From Elusimicrobiota bacterium (GTDB lineage: Bacteria > Elusimicrobiota > Elusimicrobia > UBA1565 > UBA9628): 64,000 bases of DNA. The first letter of the stretch is position 1. Every line of letters begins with the position of its first letter. A program made the translations under genes and the position numbers. Below are positions 11,564 through 19,637 of this stretch, piece after piece. The stretch spans positions 3,102,908 to 3,166,907 of the forward strand of contig CP096137.1 in assembly GCA_023213235.1 (NCBI GenBank), written 5' to 3'. The notes under the pieces are model-generated. The model was given only the letters and a program-made list of their open reading frames with translations. It was not told where the DNA came from and ran no database searches.

Positions 11564-11952
11564 CAGGCCCAATAGTCGCGCATAGCCCGGCCGAAACGGT
11601 CCTCGCCGGGCCCGGGATCGCCGCGGCGGACGAGATCGACCAGACGCATCAGCGCTTTTTCCTGGTCGTAGGTCAGGTTGAACGCCAGCCCATAGAAACC
11701 GGTCGTCGCATCCACGCGTCCCGCGAGCCGCGCGACGCGCCCGGGCAGATCGAGCTTTCCCTCCTTCCACTCGAGGTGGAGGCGGTAGGTCGCGCCGACC
11801 TTGAGCATGCCCTTGAGCTTGAGGAGGCCGCCGCTGACGCTGACATCCATCAGCAGACCCTCGCCGATGCGCACGCCGCCCACGGGGCCGCTGAACACCT
11901 CGACCTTGAGGTTACAGGGAAAGCGGGCGTGCGTGCGCCGGGCCTTATCCAT
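11563..11952 (-). CDS. Single-domain PilZ protein (c-di-GMP receptor)
   Basis: A 129-residue stand-alone PilZ domain. The N-terminal arginine motif RRTHARFP (R-x-x-x-R) and the DVSVSGG motif (D-x-S-x-x-G) are the two c-di-GMP binding elements, and both are intact. PilZ proteins bind the second messenger and pass the signal to motility, adhesion or export partners. The gene lies exactly within a 30-bp inverted repeat: its stop codon shares one base with the left arm, and its start is 44 bp from the right arm. This suggests the gene may have moved as a cassette. A TACCCT hexamer ends 7 nt before the ATG and could be a -10 for a leaderless transcript. Confidence 0.85.
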   Translation of the reverse strand: MDKARRTHARFPCNLKVEVFSGPVGGVRIGEGLLMDVSVSGGLLKLKGMLKVGATYRLHLEWKEGKLDLPGRVARLAGRVDATTGFYGLAFNLTYDQEKALMRLVDLVRRGDPGPGEDRFGRAMRDYWA

Positions 11953-11995
11953 CGACTAAAGGGTACCGGCGCCCGGTTACGGGGCCATTTCGCGA

Positions 11996-12025
11996 ACTTT
12001 GCAACAGTGCAAGGCCTGACACCGT
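11996..12025 (-). repeat. Right arm of the 30-bp inverted repeat framing the PilZ gene
   Basis: Exact reverse complement of 11534–11563. With the left arm it encloses 432 bp holding only the PilZ gene and its promoter region. No transposase lies between the arms. Confidence 0.75.
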
Positions 12026-12040
12026 CTTAAAGCCCGGCAC

Positions 12041-13384
12041 TTAGGCGATGTCGAGGGAGGAGACGCGGAAGGTGGGGGCGCCGAGGGAGCCTTGGAAGGT
12101 CAGGTCGGAGGCGACGCCGTCGATGCGGGCGAGGAGGTCGAGCAAGGTGCCCGACATCATCGCGCCTTTGACGGGGCCGGCGAGGCGGCCCTTCTCGATG
12201 GCGAGCCCGGAGACGCCGACGGAGAAGGCGCCGGAGACGGGGTCGACCATGTGCATGCCGAGCACCTCGGCGACGAGCAGGCCGGAGGCGGTGCCTTCGA
12301 TCAGCGCGTCGCGAGAGAGCGGCCCCGGAGCGAGGAAGAAGTTCGACGAGCCGGGGCCCGGCAGGCCGGAGTAGGAGCCGCGCCAGGCGCAGCCGTTGGG
12401 CTCGGCGCCGGCGCGCGCGGCGGTCGCGGCGTCGTGGAAATACTCGCGCAGGACGCCCTTCTCGATCATCGCCTTGTCGCGAGTGGGCAGGCCCTCGTCG
12501 TCGAACAGCGACGAGCCGAGGCCGCCGGGGCGGCGCGGATCGTCGCGCAGGGTGGCGAGCGGCGAGGCGACGGCGGTAGCGAGCTTGCCGGCCAGCAAGG
12601 AGCGTCCTCCCTGGACCTCGTCGGCCGACAGGAGGCCGGCGAGCAGTTCCAGGAACTCGACGCCGACCCAGGGCTCGAAGAGCACGGCGCGCCGTCCTGC
12701 CTTCGCGCGGCGCGCGCCGAGCAAAGACGCGGCGCGGCGACCGGCCTCGCGGCCCGCGGCGGCGAAGTCGAGGTCCGCGGCGCGGCGCTCGGCGCGATAG
12801 CTCTCTCCGATCAAGGTCTCGGCCCCGGCCGCGGCGGCGGCGACGAGCGAGACGCTCGCGGAGCCGCCGCGCTCGGAGGCGAAGAGGCCGCTCGTGCCGG
12901 CGACGACGACGGCGCCGCGGGATTCCCCGTACTCCGCGCGCAGGACGCCCGTGACCCGGCTCTCGGCGCGGGCGGCGGCCTCGGCCTCCGCGAGCCTCTC
13001 CTCGACGCGCTCCCAGGGCTGCGAGAACAGCGAATCGTCCCACAAGGTCGCGCCGAGCCCGGCGTCGGCGGGCGCCGGCCGCGGGCCGGGAAGCGCCCGG
13101 CGCGGATCGGCGGCGACGTGCGGGAGCTGCTCGAGCGCGCGGACGTAGAGCTCTTTGATCGAGGCGAGGTCGGCGCCCCCGACCGAGGCGAAGCCGACGC
13201 GTCCGTCGCGGCACACGCGCGCGCCCGCGCCGGAGGTTTCCGACGCCTCGATGCCGTCGCGTACGCCCTCGCGCCGTGACAAGCCCCGATCTTCTCCCCG
13301 TTCAAGGAAAACCTCGGCCTGGGTGGCCGCCGATTGGGCCTTCATCCAAGAAACGGCCTCTAGGACCAAATCTTCGTCCGTCAC
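12041..13384 (-). CDS. pmbA: TldE/PmbA-family metalloprotease subunit
   Basis: A 447-residue protein of the PmbA/TldD (U62) family. In E. coli, TldD and TldE form a complex that degrades unfolded peptides and matures microcins; TldE is the non-catalytic partner. Recognisable parts are the N-terminal GLSRREGVRDGIEASETSGAG, central KAMIEKGVLREYFHDAATAA and the C-terminal GLLVAEVLGMHMVDPVSGAFSV. The HExxxH motif of TldD is absent, so I assign TldE/PmbA. No tldD partner is seen nearby. I choose the GTG at 13384, where homology begins; the frame stays open upstream to 13510. This start overlaps the -35 of the divergent small gene's promoter. Confidence 0.88.
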   Translation of the reverse strand: MTDEDLVLEAVSWMKAQSAATQAEVFLERGEDRGLSRREGVRDGIEASETSGAGARVCRDGRVGFASVGGADLASIKELYVRALEQLPHVAADPRRALPGPRPAPADAGLGATLWDDSLFSQPWERVEERLAEAEAAARAESRVTGVLRAEYGESRGAVVVAGTSGLFASERGGSASVSLVAAAAAGAETLIGESYRAERRAADLDFAAAGREAGRRAASLLGARRAKAGRRAVLFEPWVGVEFLELLAGLLSADEVQGGRSLLAGKLATAVASPLATLRDDPRRPGGLGSSLFDDEGLPTRDKAMIEKGVLREYFHDAATAARAGAEPNGCAWRGSYSGLPGPGSSNFFLAPGPLSRDALIEGTASGLLVAEVLGMHMVDPVSGAFSVGVSGLAIEKGRLAGPVKGAMMSGTLLDLLARIDGVASDLTFQGSLGAPTFRVSSLDIA

Positions 13385-13413
13385 TTGACAATCACCAATG
13401 CCGGGGATATCCT
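13385..13413 (+). promoter_or_regulatory. Sigma-70-type promoter for the small gene at 13432
   Basis: TTGACA at 13385–13390, a 17-bp spacer and TATCCT at 13408–13413. Transcription would begin near 13420, where an in-frame ATG also lies. Confidence 0.65.
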
Positions 13414-13431
13414 GATTTGATGAGGCCCGAA

Positions 13432-13701
13432 ATGGAAATCGTGAATGTTTTCGTCGATGGAAAACACGCGGGTAAAGTCTCCGTGCCCCGGGGCGCCGAC
13501 GAACGCACACTCGCCGAAGCGGCCGCTACCCTGACCGAAGCCTCCGCGGCCATTCGATCTCGCTCCGTTCATGAAACGATTCGTCGCGGCGACAGGTATG
13601 AACTGATCACCGGGTTTCGCCCCGGCGTTCCGCTGACGGCTGAAGAAGCCGCGCGCCTGCCTGGCGCGAATTTCGTGCCTCATCCCTTCCACGGAATTTA
13701 A
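13432..13701 (+). CDS. Small conserved-looking protein of unknown function
   Basis: An 89-residue soluble protein starting MEIVNVFVDGKHAGKVSVP, with a charged middle (LAEAAATLTEASAAIRSRS) and a C-terminal EEAARLPGANFVPHPFHGI. I choose the ATG at 13432 because GAGG at 13422–13425 is ideally spaced. An in-frame ATG at 13420 sits right at the predicted transcription start and would be leaderless, adding four residues. It has its own promoter, with TTGACA and TATCCT separated by 17 bp. I recognise no family. It ends tail-to-tail with the next gene, the two stop codons sharing the bases TTAA. Confidence 0.6.
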   Translation: MEIVNVFVDGKHAGKVSVPRGADERTLAEAAATLTEASAAIRSRSVHETIRRGDRYELITGFRPGVPLTAEEAARLPGANFVPHPFHGI

Positions 13702-14402
13702 CGCGCGGGAACGCGCACCCAGCCGGTAACCGTGCACGAATGGGTTCCATCCGGGGCTTCCACCCATTTCCACACTTCGACGCACCTCCACTCCGTCGGC
13801 GGTTGAGGCGGTTCGGGTGCCGGCTCGGGCGGCTTCTGGGGAGTCTCCGGCGGTTTTGGCAAATTCGGCGGAGGCACCGGAGTCGGAGGGGTGCCGGGCA
13901 AGGCGGTTTTTTGCGCGTAATCCGACCAAGCCTTTGCTCCCTCCGGGCTGTGGGTGTAGACCTGCAGATGCTTGTGCGGAGCGTCGGACATGACGGCGAA
14001 ACGGACATCCGCCGTTGCGCCCTTGTCCCCGTTCCTGGGCGCGAAGCCGCCGATCCATGCGCCGTCCACCTTGGCGATCCAGTGCAGGTATTCACCGACG
14101 GGCATCTTGTCCTTGCTGTCCTTGAGATAGATCCCGGGGACTTTGACGACGACTCGCCCGATGATCGTCGGTTTCAAGGGATCAAGCTTGGGAACGCCAC
14201 CCTCGACGTCGTAGTATTCGATCGCGTCAGCGCCGGCCGCCTCGATCGAGTTCTTGGCGGAAAATCGGAGTTTTGCCGCCGCTGCGGAAATCACGGCCGA
14301 CGCCGGAGAATTCTTGACGACATGCTTATGCGGATCCGGAACGTCGGCTGCGATTACGATGCCCGAGATGAGCAGCGCGGCGACGGCGAGAATCATTTTC
14401 AT
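13698..14402 (-). CDS. Exported protein with proline-rich linker, unknown function
   Basis: A 234-residue protein with a clear signal peptide (MKMILAVAALLISGIVIAA). I choose the ATG at 14402, preceded by GGGAG with 6-nt spacing, although the frame is open to 14474. A globular part of about 150 residues follows. A proline-rich spacer (PGTPPTPVPPPNLPKPPETP) leads to a short C-terminal module with W, C and an SCTVTGWVRV ending, which may be a small disulphide-stabilised domain. It is presumably periplasmic or extracellular. No family is recognised. It lies three bases from the small membrane gene upstream on the same strand. Confidence 0.65.
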   Translation of the reverse strand: MKMILAVAALLISGIVIAADVPDPHKHVVKNSPASAVISAAAAKLRFSAKNSIEAAGADAIEYYDVEGGVPKLDPLKPTIIGRVVVKVPGIYLKDSKDKMPVGEYLHWIAKVDGAWIGGFAPRNGDKGATADVRFAVMSDAPHKHLQVYTHSPEGAKAWSDYAQKTALPGTPPTPVPPPNLPKPPETPQKPPEPAPEPPQPPTEWRCVEVWKWVEAPDGTHSCTVTGWVRVPAR

Positions 14403-14404
14403 AT

Positions 14405-14623
14405 CTATCTCCCGAGTCCAGACCAGCCCATGTAGAGGAAGAGGAACGACGTGAGCAGGAAGAACATCCCCCACTTCTTCCGCTCGAGGGCGATGTACGC
14501 GTCGTTGAGGAGGTAGTCGCGCAGGACGGCGTTCATGCGCTCGATGAGGTCGGGGCGATAGAGGTAGCCGAGGCCGAGAAGGCCGGAGACGAGGCCGACG
14601 ACGATCTTCAGCAGCGGGCTCAT
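14405..14623 (-). CDS. Small two-helix membrane protein
   Basis: A 72-residue protein with two hydrophobic helices (LLKIVVGLVSGLLGLGYLY and WGMFFLLTSFLFLYMGWSGL) separated by a charged loop containing RPDLIERMNAVLRDYLLND. Its ATG overlaps the stop of pth (ATGA), so it is translationally coupled to the pth–prs–glmU operon. Function unknown; it does not match a family I know. Confidence 0.7.
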   Translation of the reverse strand: MSPLLKIVVGLVSGLLGLGYLYRPDLIERMNAVLRDYLLNDAYIALERKKWGMFFLLTSFLFLYMGWSGLGR

Positions 14624-15185
14624 GCGGGGTCCGGATTATACTTGTTCATGGCCGCGTCGATCCCGGCCGAGACGGCGAGCTCGACGGCGTCCCGCGCGGC
14701 GTCGAGCGCGAGCTCGAGCTCCTGCTCCTGCGCCGTCGTGAAGCGGCCGAGCACGAAGGCCGAGGCGTCCATGCGCTCCGGCTGCGGCCCGATGCCCACG
14801 CGCAGGCGCGCGACGTCGTCGCCGCCGAAGTGCTGGATGATCGACTTCATGCCGTTCTGCCCGCCCGCCGAGCCCTTCTTGCGCAGGCGGATCTTGCCGA
14901 GCGGCAGGGCGAGCTCGTCGTAGACGACGAGAAGCTCGTCCTTCGCGACGTTGTGGTAGGCCGCGAACTGCCTGACGAACTCGCCGGAGAGGTTCATGTA
15001 GGTCATCGGCTTCGCGATCCAGAGGCCGCCGACCTTGGCGGCGACGCCCAAGCCTTTGAAGTCCTTCCACGAAAAGAATCCGCCTCGCCGACCATGCGGT
15101 CGGCGAGGCGGAAGCCCACGTTGTGGCGCGTCCGCTCGTATTCCGGGCCCGGGTTTCCGAGGCCGACGACGAGCTTGAGCGCCAC
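14620..15185 (-). CDS. pth: Peptidyl-tRNA hydrolase (one frameshift)
   Basis: Recycles peptidyl-tRNA released from stalled ribosomes. The N-terminal motif [21 protein letters not shown] contains the catalytic histidine (TRHN). Downstream, [28 protein letters not shown] and [11 protein letters not shown] complete the signature. The frame shifts near 15085; the intended junction reads roughly [20 protein letters not shown]. Corrected length is about 189 residues, normal for the family. The position directly downstream of rplY/ctc matches a widespread bacterial gene order. Confidence is high despite the break. Confidence 0.92.
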
Positions 15186-15197
15186 CGAGGGTAAAGC

Positions 15198-15929
15198 TTA
15201 CTTCCCTTCCTTCTTGGCGGGAGCGGCCTTCGCGTCGGCGGCCGGAGCGGCGCCGGGCTTGGCGATGACCTTCCCTTCCTCGTCCTTCTTGCCCTTGGTC
15301 GACGAGCTCTCGGGCTCGGCGACGGCGGCGGCGCCCTCGGCGGGAACCGCGGCGACCGGCGCGGCCACCTCGATCTCCTTGGCGACGACGCAGCGCACGA
15401 CCGCCGCGTCGGCGGCGTCGATGACCTCGACGCCTTCCGGGAGCTTCAGGTCCGAGACGTGGATGATCTGATGCAGGTCGAGCGTCGAGATCTCGACGTC
15501 GATGTGCTGCGGGATCGCCGTCGGCAGCGCCTTGATGCGCAGCTCGCGCATGTCGATCGAGAGCATGCCGCCGTTGGTCTTGACGCCGATGGACTCGCCG
15601 ACGAGGTTGAGCGGCACCTTCGCCTCGATCTTCTTCGTCAGCGAGATGCGCTGGAAGTCGGCGTGCACCGGCCGGTCGGTGACCGGGTGGCGCTGCAGCT
15701 CCTTGACGATGACCGTCTCCTCGCCCTTCGCGTGCTTCAGGCGGAAGATCGCGTTGGCGCCGCCCTTCTTGCGGCCGGCCATGAGCTCCTTCTCCGACAG
15801 CGCGACCGTGATCGGCGCCTTCTCTCCGCCGTACACGACGGCCGGGATGCGGTACTCGGCGCGCAGGGTCGAGAGGGCCTTCTTGGTGCCCTTCTCGGCG
15901 CGGACTTCGACGTTCAACGTGATCTCCAT
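15198..15929 (-). CDS. rplY: 50S ribosomal protein L25/Ctc, long form
   Basis: A 243-residue L25 of the CTC type. An N-terminal 5S-rRNA-binding domain (ITLNVEVRAEKGTKKALSTL, IPAVVYGGEKAPITV) is followed by the TL5-like C-terminal β-domain (KVPLNLVGESIGVKTNGG, DVEISTLDLHQIIHVSDLKL). The last ~50 residues are an Ala/Lys/Glu-rich tail, common in long forms. A good AGGAG lies upstream of the ATG. It is between prs and pth, the standard arrangement in many phyla, and is co-transcribed with them. Confidence 0.95.
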   Translation of the reverse strand: MEITLNVEVRAEKGTKKALSTLRAEYRIPAVVYGGEKAPITVALSEKELMAGRKKGGANAIFRLKHAKGEETVIVKELQRHPVTDRPVHADFQRISLTKKIEAKVPLNLVGESIGVKTNGGMLSIDMRELRIKALPTAIPQHIDVEISTLDLHQIIHVSDLKLPEGVEVIDAADAAVVRCVVAKEIEVAAPVAAVPAEGAAAVAEPESSSTKGKKDEEGKVIAKPGAAPAADAKAAPAKKEGK

Positions 15930-15950
15930 GACTCTGTACTCTCCTGTGTC

Positions 15951-16969
15951 TTAAACGAACAAAGCGCTGATGCTCTTGCCCTGATGGTTACGCGCGATCG
16001 CCTCGCCCATGAGGGGCGCGATCGAAAGGACCGTCAGCTTCCCCCGGCCAGCGCATGGACCGGGATCGAATCGGTGAGGATCATCTCTTCAAGAGACGAT
16101 TTTGCGATCAAATCGTGCGCGGCGCCGCTCAGCACGCCGTGGACGCAGGCCGCGTAGACCTTCAGCGCGCCGTTCTCGCGGATCTTGTCGGCGACCTTGC
16201 ACAGCGTGCCGCCGGTGTCCACCATGTCGTCGAGAATGAAGCAGTTCTTGCCCTTGACGTCGCCGATGATGTTGTAGACCGACGCCTCGTTGGGGCGCGG
16301 GCGGCGCTTGTCGATGATGCAGAGCTGGGCGTTGAGGCGCTTGGCGAACGCGCGCGCGCGCTCGACGCCGCCGACGTCGGGCGACACGACGACGAGGTTC
16401 TTGAGCGCCTTCTTCTTCACGTACTCGATGATGATCGGCGCGGCGTAGAGGTGGTCGACGGGGATGTCGAAGAAGCCCTGGATCTGGGCGGCGTGCAGGT
16501 CCATCGTGATCACGCGCTGCGCGCCGGCCTCGACGATGAGGTTGGCGACGAGCTTGGACGTGATCGGCATGCGCGGCGCGGTCTTGCGGTCGGCGCGCGC
16601 GTAGCCGTAGTAGGGCATGACGGCCGTGATGCGGCCCGCGGACGCGCGGCGCAGCGCGTCGACCATGATGAGCAGCTCCATCAGGTTTTCGTTGGTCGGG
16701 CGGCACGTGGGCTGGATCACGTAGCAGTCGGCGCCGCGGACGTTCTCCTCGATCTGAACGTTGATCTCGCCGTCGGCGAAGCGGCCGACGTGCGTCTTGC
16801 CGAGGGGCACGCCGAGGTACTTGGCGATGTCCTCGGCCAGCGGGCGGTTCGCGTTGCCCGCGAACACTTTGAGGCCGCGCAGGGTCTTGACGCCCTCCAT
16901 CGGGAGGGGCTTCTCGACGAATTTGTGGGAGGGCATGCGGGGCTCCGGGCGCTCGAGGGTCTTGGCCAT
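15951..16969 (-). CDS. prs: Ribose-phosphate pyrophosphokinase (C-terminal frameshift)
   Basis: Makes PRPP from ribose-5-phosphate and ATP for purine, pyrimidine, His, Trp and NAD synthesis. Signatures: [45 protein letters not shown], the ribose-5-P/PRPP loop [14 protein letters not shown] and the ATP-binding region [18 protein letters not shown]. The frame ends early at 16034 after HALAGGS. One G added to the G5 run at 16036–16040 restores [20 protein letters not shown] and a proper SALFV end at 15951, exactly like other Prs proteins. It has about 25 extra N-terminal residues. glmU lies 2 bp upstream. Confidence 0.95.
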
Positions 16970-16971
16970 GA

Positions 16972-18360
16972 TCAGGTCTTGTTCACCTGGCGCGCCCGCG
17001 CGATGGCGAGCGCCTCCTCAGGCACGTCCTCGGTCACGGTCGAGCCGGCGGCGACCTTCGCCCCGCGGCCGACCTTCACCGGCGCGATCAGGTTCACGTT
17101 GGACCCGATGAAGGCCTTCGCGCCGATCGTCGTCTTGTGCTTCTCCTTGCCGTCGTAGTTGCAGGTGATCGTGCCCGCGCCGATGTTGACGTCCTCGGCG
17201 ATGTCGGCGTCGCCGATGTAGGAGAGATGGTTGACCTTCGAGCCGAAGCCGATCTTCGACGCCTTGACCTCGGTGAAGTTGCCGATGCGCGCGCGCGGGC
17301 CGATCGTGGACTCGGGGCGGATGTGGGCGAACGGGCCGACGGTCGTCTTCTCGAGGAGGCGCGACTGCGAGACGTACGAGAAGCGGACCTCGCACTCGTT
17401 GCCGATGATCGTGTCCTCGATGTGCGTGTACGGGCCGACGCGGCACATGCGGCCGATCTTCGTGTGGCCGCGCAGGATCGTGCCCGGGTAGATCACGGTG
17501 TCCTGGCCGATCTCGACGTCCGCGTCGACGTGGGTGGACTGCGGGTCGCGGATCGTGACGCCGGAGATCATCAGGCGCTCGAGCATGCGCTTGTTGAGCA
17601 CGCGCTCGGCGGTGGAGAGCTGGGCGCGGTTGTTCACGCCCTGGATCTCTTCGGCGTTCGAGGACGTGTACGCGTGGATGCGCCCGCCCTTGGCGCGGAT
17701 CGCCTCCATCACGTCGGTCAGGAAGTGCTCCTTCTTGGGACCCTTGGCCTGAATGTCCTTGAGGCCGTTGACGAGCGCCTCGACCTCGAAGCAGTACGCG
17801 CCGGAGTTGACCTCGGTGACCGCGAGCTCCTTCGGGGAGGCGACGCTTTCCTCGACGATGCGCTGGACCTCGCCGAGCGCGCCGCGGACGATGCGGCCGT
17901 AGCCCTTCGGGTTCTGCAGGCGCGCCGTCAGCAAGGTCGCCTGGCCCTTGAGCTGCTCGTGGGTGAGGAAAAGATTGTAGATCGACTCGTAGGTCAGCAG
18001 GGGCGTGTCGCCGCACATGACCATCGCGGTCTTGAACTTCTTCAGGAACGGCAGCGCCTCGAGAACGGCGTTGCCGGAGCCCATCTGCTTCTTCTGGTGG
18101 ATGACCGACAGCGGGCGGGCGACGCCGATCGACTTGAGCATGTCGGAGGCGGCGACCTTGACCTGGTCGGCCTCGTGGCCGACGACGACGCCGATCGCGC
18201 CGGGCTTGAGCGCGTTGGCGATGCGCAGGACGTAGAAGAGCATCGGGCGGCCGCCGACGTGATGAAGGACCTTGGGGATGGACGACTCCATGCGCGTGCC
18301 TTGGCCCGCGGCCAGAATCAGCACGGCCAGCTGTCCTTGTCCCTTCTTGTTCGCGCTCAT
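16972..18360 (-). CDS. glmU: Bifunctional UDP-GlcNAc pyrophosphorylase / GlcN-1-P acetyltransferase
   Basis: Makes UDP-GlcNAc, precursor of peptidoglycan and LPS. The N-terminal uridyltransferase domain has LAAGQGTRM (residues 16–24) and MCGDTPLLT. The C-terminal half is a left-handed β-helix acetyltransferase built of hexapeptide repeats ([40 protein letters not shown]). Full length is 462 residues. AGAGGGA lies about 10 nt before the ATG. The tRNA-Gln gene sits 25 bp upstream, in the same transcriptional direction. glmS and glmM, the other steps of this pathway, lie elsewhere in the window, so the whole hexosamine route is present. Confidence 0.97.
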   Translation of the reverse strand: MSANKKGQGQLAVLILAAGQGTRMESSIPKVLHHVGGRPMLFYVLRIANALKPGAIGVVVGHEADQVKVAASDMLKSIGVARPLSVIHQKKQMGSGNAVLEALPFLKKFKTAMVMCGDTPLLTYESIYNLFLTHEQLKGQATLLTARLQNPKGYGRIVRGALGEVQRIVEESVASPKELAVTEVNSGAYCFEVEALVNGLKDIQAKGPKKEHFLTDVMEAIRAKGGRIHAYTSSNAEEIQGVNNRAQLSTAERVLNKRMLERLMISGVTIRDPQSTHVDADVEIGQDTVIYPGTILRGHTKIGRMCRVGPYTHIEDTIIGNECEVRFSYVSQSRLLEKTTVGPFAHIRPESTIGPRARIGNFTEVKASKIGFGSKVNHLSYIGDADIAEDVNIGAGTITCNYDGKEKHKTTIGAKAFIGSNVNLIAPVKVGRGAKVAAGSTVTEDVPEEALAIARARQVNKT

Positions 18361-18385
18361 GTTCGTCTTATCCCTCTAAAACGTT

Positions 18386-18456
18386 TTCCCAGGCCTGGAT
18401 TCGAACCAGGAATAACGGATTCAAAGTCCGCTGTGTTACCATTACACCACCCGGGA
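18386..18456 (-). tRNA. trnQ: tRNA-Gln (anticodon TTG)
   Basis: Read on the minus strand, the acceptor arm TCCCGGG pairs with CCTGGGA (one G-T pair). The anticodon stem CGGA/TCCG closes a seven-base loop CTTTGAA with anticodon TTG. The T-arm contains GGTTCGAATCC. Length is 71 nt including an A discriminator, and CCA is not encoded. Its 5' end overlaps the last codons of spoVG by 15 bp, so the spoVG stop codon lies in the D-arm. It is presumably cut from the ispE–spoVG–glmU operon transcript. Confidence 0.95.
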
Positions 18457-18735
18457 GTCTGCGCCGTTCCCTGCAGCGGCCTGGAGAACCTCCCGCTGAT
18501 AGCAGGCGAACACTTTGCTCTCCAGTTGCGAACGAAAATCGACGGTGATCGGATGCGCGACGTCTTTGAAGGTGCCGTCGGGCATCTTCCGGGACGGCAT
18601 GCACAGGATCAGGCCCTTGTCGCTCTCGATCACCTTCATGTTCCGCACCACGAAGCAGTGGTCGAACGTGACGGTCGCGAACGCCTTGAGCTTGTCCTCT
18701 TTGCGCAGGTGGACGCGGATTTCGGTGATCTCCAA
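18442..18735 (-). CDS. spoVG: Septation regulator / RNA-binding protein SpoVG
   Basis: A 97-residue SpoVG. The conserved core TEIRVHLRKEDKLKAFATVT, FVVRNMKVIESDKGLILCMP and SRKMPDGTFKDVAHPI is intact. In Firmicutes it affects septation and binds nucleic acid; in other phyla it is thought to be a broad post-transcriptional regulator. It is in its classical position between ispE and glmU. The 3' end is unusual: its last codons and stop overlap the tRNA-Gln acceptor and D-arm sequence, so tRNA processing would trim the spoVG message. Confidence 0.95.
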   Translation of the reverse strand: MEITEIRVHLRKEDKLKAFATVTFDHCFVVRNMKVIESDKGLILCMPSRKMPDGTFKDVAHPITVDFRSQLESKVFACYQREVLQAAAGNGADSRVV

Positions 18736-18740
18736 GATGT

Positions 18741-19637
18741 TCAGCCGTGACAGCTCGTCAGATAAACCTTCCAGGGATACGCCCGGAGCCTTCTGACTAC
18801 CCGCTCACCCTCGGCGTGCGAACCGACGAAGCCGAACACCGAGGAACCCGAGCCCGACATGCGCACGCCTCTCGCCCCCGTCGCTTCCATAATGCGCCGG
18901 GCTTGAGCTACTTCCTTCAAAACTGGCAGGTCCGCCTGCTCCAGGCGGTTGAACAGAAAACCGCCCCATTCCTCGACGGGGCGGCCTCTTTTCAGGCTGC
19001 GGACCAGTTTATCAAGTTGAGAGAGGTTTTTCAACACGTCCGCCCGGCGGCGCGGGGGCAAAGCGGTGTAGACGGGCCCCGTCGGGGACGGGAAGCCGGG
19101 CCAGGCCAAAACCATGAAGGGCAGGGACTTGGCGATCTTGACCGGGCGCAGGCGGTCGCCGATGCCGGTCGCCCGGCAGAAATTGGCGTCTTTCAGGAAA
19201 AAAGGCACGTCGGCGCCGAGCTTGACCCCGATATCGTGCAGTTTCTTCTTCTTGGCGGCCGTCAAATTAATCTTTAAAAGCCTGGCTAATCCGAGCAAAG
19301 TGCCGGCGGCGTCCGAGGACCCGCCGCCCAGGCCCGCCCCCATCGGGATGCGCTTGGTCAGGATGATCTTGACCCCTACCCCGACGTGGAAATCATGGTA
19401 GAAGGCGCGGGCCGCGCGCAGGATCAGGTTGTCGGGCCCCGCCGACAGGGGCTCGGTGCCGAGCTCGTCGATGATCTCCAAGGTCGGTTTGTTGCCGTTG
19501 ACGACCTCGAGCTCCAGGACGTCGTAGAGGTTGATTTTGGCGAACAAAGTCGAGAGCGTGTGGTAGCCGTTCGGCTTCTTGCCCGTCACCTCGAGGAAGA
19601 GGTTCACCTTGGCCGGGCACTGCTGCTTGATGCTCAC
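18741..19637 (-). CDS. ispE: 4-diphosphocytidyl-2-C-methyl-D-erythritol kinase
   Basis: ATP-dependent kinase of the MEP isoprenoid pathway. GHMP-kinase signatures: CPAKVNLFLEVTGKKPNGYH at the N-terminus and the ATP loop PMGAGLGGGSSDAAG (about residues 98–112). The C-terminal GARGVRMSGSGSSVFGF is the second conserved block. I choose the GTG at 19637, with GGAG 8 nt upstream, because homology begins there; the frame is open further upstream to 20192. The start overlaps the upstream gene's TGA (GTGA), so it is coupled to the TPR–LolB-like gene. Length of 298 residues is typical. Confidence 0.95.
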   Translation of the reverse strand: MSIKQQCPAKVNLFLEVTGKKPNGYHTLSTLFAKINLYDVLELEVVNGNKPTLEIIDELGTEPLSAGPDNLILRAARAFYHDFHVGVGVKIILTKRIPMGAGLGGGSSDAAGTLLGLARLLKINLTAAKKKKLHDIGVKLGADVPFFLKDANFCRATGIGDRLRPVKIAKSLPFMVLAWPGFPSPTGPVYTALPPRRRADVLKNLSQLDKLVRSLKRGRPVEEWGGFLFNRLEQADLPVLKEVAQARRIMEATGARGVRMSGSGSSVFGFVGSHAEGERVVRRLRAYPWKVYLTSCHG

